In this document: positions 6,701 through 7,196 of the stretch, one piece after another
Position numbering within the stretch: the stretch's first letter is position 1
How the letters are laid out: each line of letters starts with the position of its first letter
Assembly: GCA_041609715.1 (NCBI GenBank)
Contig: JBFIQI010000115.1
Location: 1-7,196, forward strand
From: JABDLF01 sp041609715
GTDB lineage: Bacteria > Pseudomonadota > Gammaproteobacteria > Steroidobacterales > JABDLF01
Direction: 5' to 3'
Length of the DNA stretch: 7,196 nucleotides
Notes under the pieces: model-generated
The model's database searches: none
Told to the model about the DNA's origin: nothing
Seen by the model: only the letters and a program-made list of their open reading frames with translations
Position numbers and translations under genes: made by a program

Positions 6701-6720
6701 GGCTGCCCTGCAGGCGAGCC
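6701..6720 (-). terminator. Weak stem-loop after the ABM-like gene
   Basis: GGCTGCC (6701-6707) pairs with GGC-G-AGCC (6713-6720) with one bulged base and a five-base loop. In the minus-strand transcript it starts 12 bases after the TAA at 6735-6733 and is followed by TCGCTTTCTC, a poor T-tract. It may be a leaky terminator separating the ABM-like gene from the membrane protein gene. Confidence 0.3.
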
Positions 6721-6732
6721 CGCCGGAGTCGT

Positions 6733-7095
6733 TTACCTGCGAAAACCCAGTTCCAGGTTATAGAAGCCCGGGTTCAGATCCTTGAGAGGCTCCCTGAGCT
6801 TGGCCATTTCCGCGGCCGGGCCGTGCAGCTCGAATCTCTCGAGGTCCGCGATCGTCAGTGCCTCCGCAATCAACGCGCCCACATTGTCGAGGTGCGCCAA
6901 CACGCCATCGGCGTCCTCGTAGCCTTCCCGACAATGAGCTTTCGCGCCATCGAAGGTGAAGCCATAGAACATGCACTTCGGCTCGGTTTCCGTCGCGGCC
7001 AAGAACCGGCCACACAAAGATTTGAATTCGTCAATCTTGCCATCATGAATCCTGAAATAAGGCACCACGGTGCAGCAGGTATCGGTTTTTGCCAT
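6733..7095 (-). CDS. ABM-like dimeric alpha/beta-barrel protein (putative quinol monooxygenase family)
   Basis: A 120-aa protein from ATG 7095. GAGG, 8 bases upstream, supports this start over the in-frame codon at 7134, which would add 13 residues. The size and order of elements fit a single antibiotic-biosynthesis-monooxygenase (ABM) ferredoxin-like domain: strand CTVVPYFRI (8-16), helix KIDEFKSLCGRFLAAT (20-35), strands CMFYGFTFDG (41-50) and KAHCREGYE (52-60), helix ADGVLAHLDNV (62-72), then a second helix-strand half ending in FYNLELGF. Such domains usually work as dimers, some as cofactor-free oxygenases, others in quinol or heme chemistry. REGYEDADGVLAHL sits where many members have an E-x-W/Y-x-D...H motif. 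Five cysteines (7, 8, 28, 41, 55) are many for 120 residues. No signal peptide is present, so it is cytoplasmic. The substrate cannot be told. It is first of three minus-strand genes, 139 bases before the next. Confidence 0.8.
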   Translation of the reverse strand: MAKTDTCCTVVPYFRIHDGKIDEFKSLCGRFLAATETEPKCMFYGFTFDGAKAHCREGYEDADGVLAHLDNVGALIAEALTIADLERFELHGPAAEMAKLREPLKDLNPGFYNLELGFRR

Positions 7096-7183
7096 GATAT
7101 GACCCTCTTGTAATGTTTCTGCAGTGACCCTCACAGCCTAGACCACTTCAGCAGCCTGTGGGCATGCTTTTGTGCACCGGGAT

Positions 7184-7196
7184 AAAAAAACCCCGC
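7184..7196 (-). terminator. Half of a Rho-independent terminator cut by the right edge
   Basis: On the minus strand the window starts GCGGGG followed by seven T. This is the usual 3' arm plus T-tract of an intrinsic terminator, with the matching 5' arm (CCCCGC expected) outside the window. It would end a minus-strand gene lying to the right, separating it from the ABM-like gene. The 5' arm is not visible, so this is inference. Confidence 0.45.

Larger units (their letters stand above)
6594..6732 (-). other. Spacer between ABM-like gene and membrane protein gene
   Basis: These 139 bases hold the two stem-loops listed separately and no supported gene. I find no promoter with two good hexamers on the minus strand, so the downstream gene may depend on readthrough from the ABM-like gene. 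Confidence 0.4.

Overview
The window looks like chromosomal DNA of a GC-rich Gram-negative proteobacterium, most likely a gammaproteobacterium of the environmental or marine kind. This is inferred from protein style (COG5616-type TolB-like/TPR membrane proteins, a lipoprotein with a classical lipobox, a family of small envelope proteins) and from Shine-Dalgarno (SD) use. No rRNA, tRNA, transposase, integrase, CRISPR or phage gene is visible. The taxon is not fixed by the sequence.

Layout. Positions 398 to 1 (minus) hold the 5' part of a gene for an exported protein that runs off the left edge. A divergent intergenic region (399-609) with a small perfect dyad separates it from a plus-strand cluster. 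That cluster is a three-TM TolB-like/TPR protein (610-2601), a small cysteine-containing lipoprotein 40 bases later (2642-3112), a 240-base gap with a strong stem-loop, and a second, paralogous TolB-like/TPR protein (3353-5506). This cluster converges on three minus-strand genes: a 138-aa single-TM protein (5960-5544), a six-TM conserved membrane protein (6593-6012) and a 120-aa antibiotic-biosynthesis-monooxygenase (ABM)-like protein (7095-6733). The right edge appears to cut a terminator that ends a minus-strand gene lying outside.

How the genes may work together. The two large proteins share one architecture: a short cytoplasmic start, two TM helices, a basic cytoplasmic linker, a third TM helix, a TolB-like domain and a long TPR superhelix. 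Positive-inside reasoning puts the TolB-like and TPR parts in the periplasm. With the lipoprotein between them they could form an envelope scaffold or sensing module, but no enzyme or DNA-binding domain shows an output. The minus-strand trio is held together only by strand and spacing. Nothing in the window proves a new system. The most useful leads are the paralogue/lipoprotein cluster, the stem-loop after the lipoprotein gene, and the membrane protein that starts at TTG behind a hairpin.
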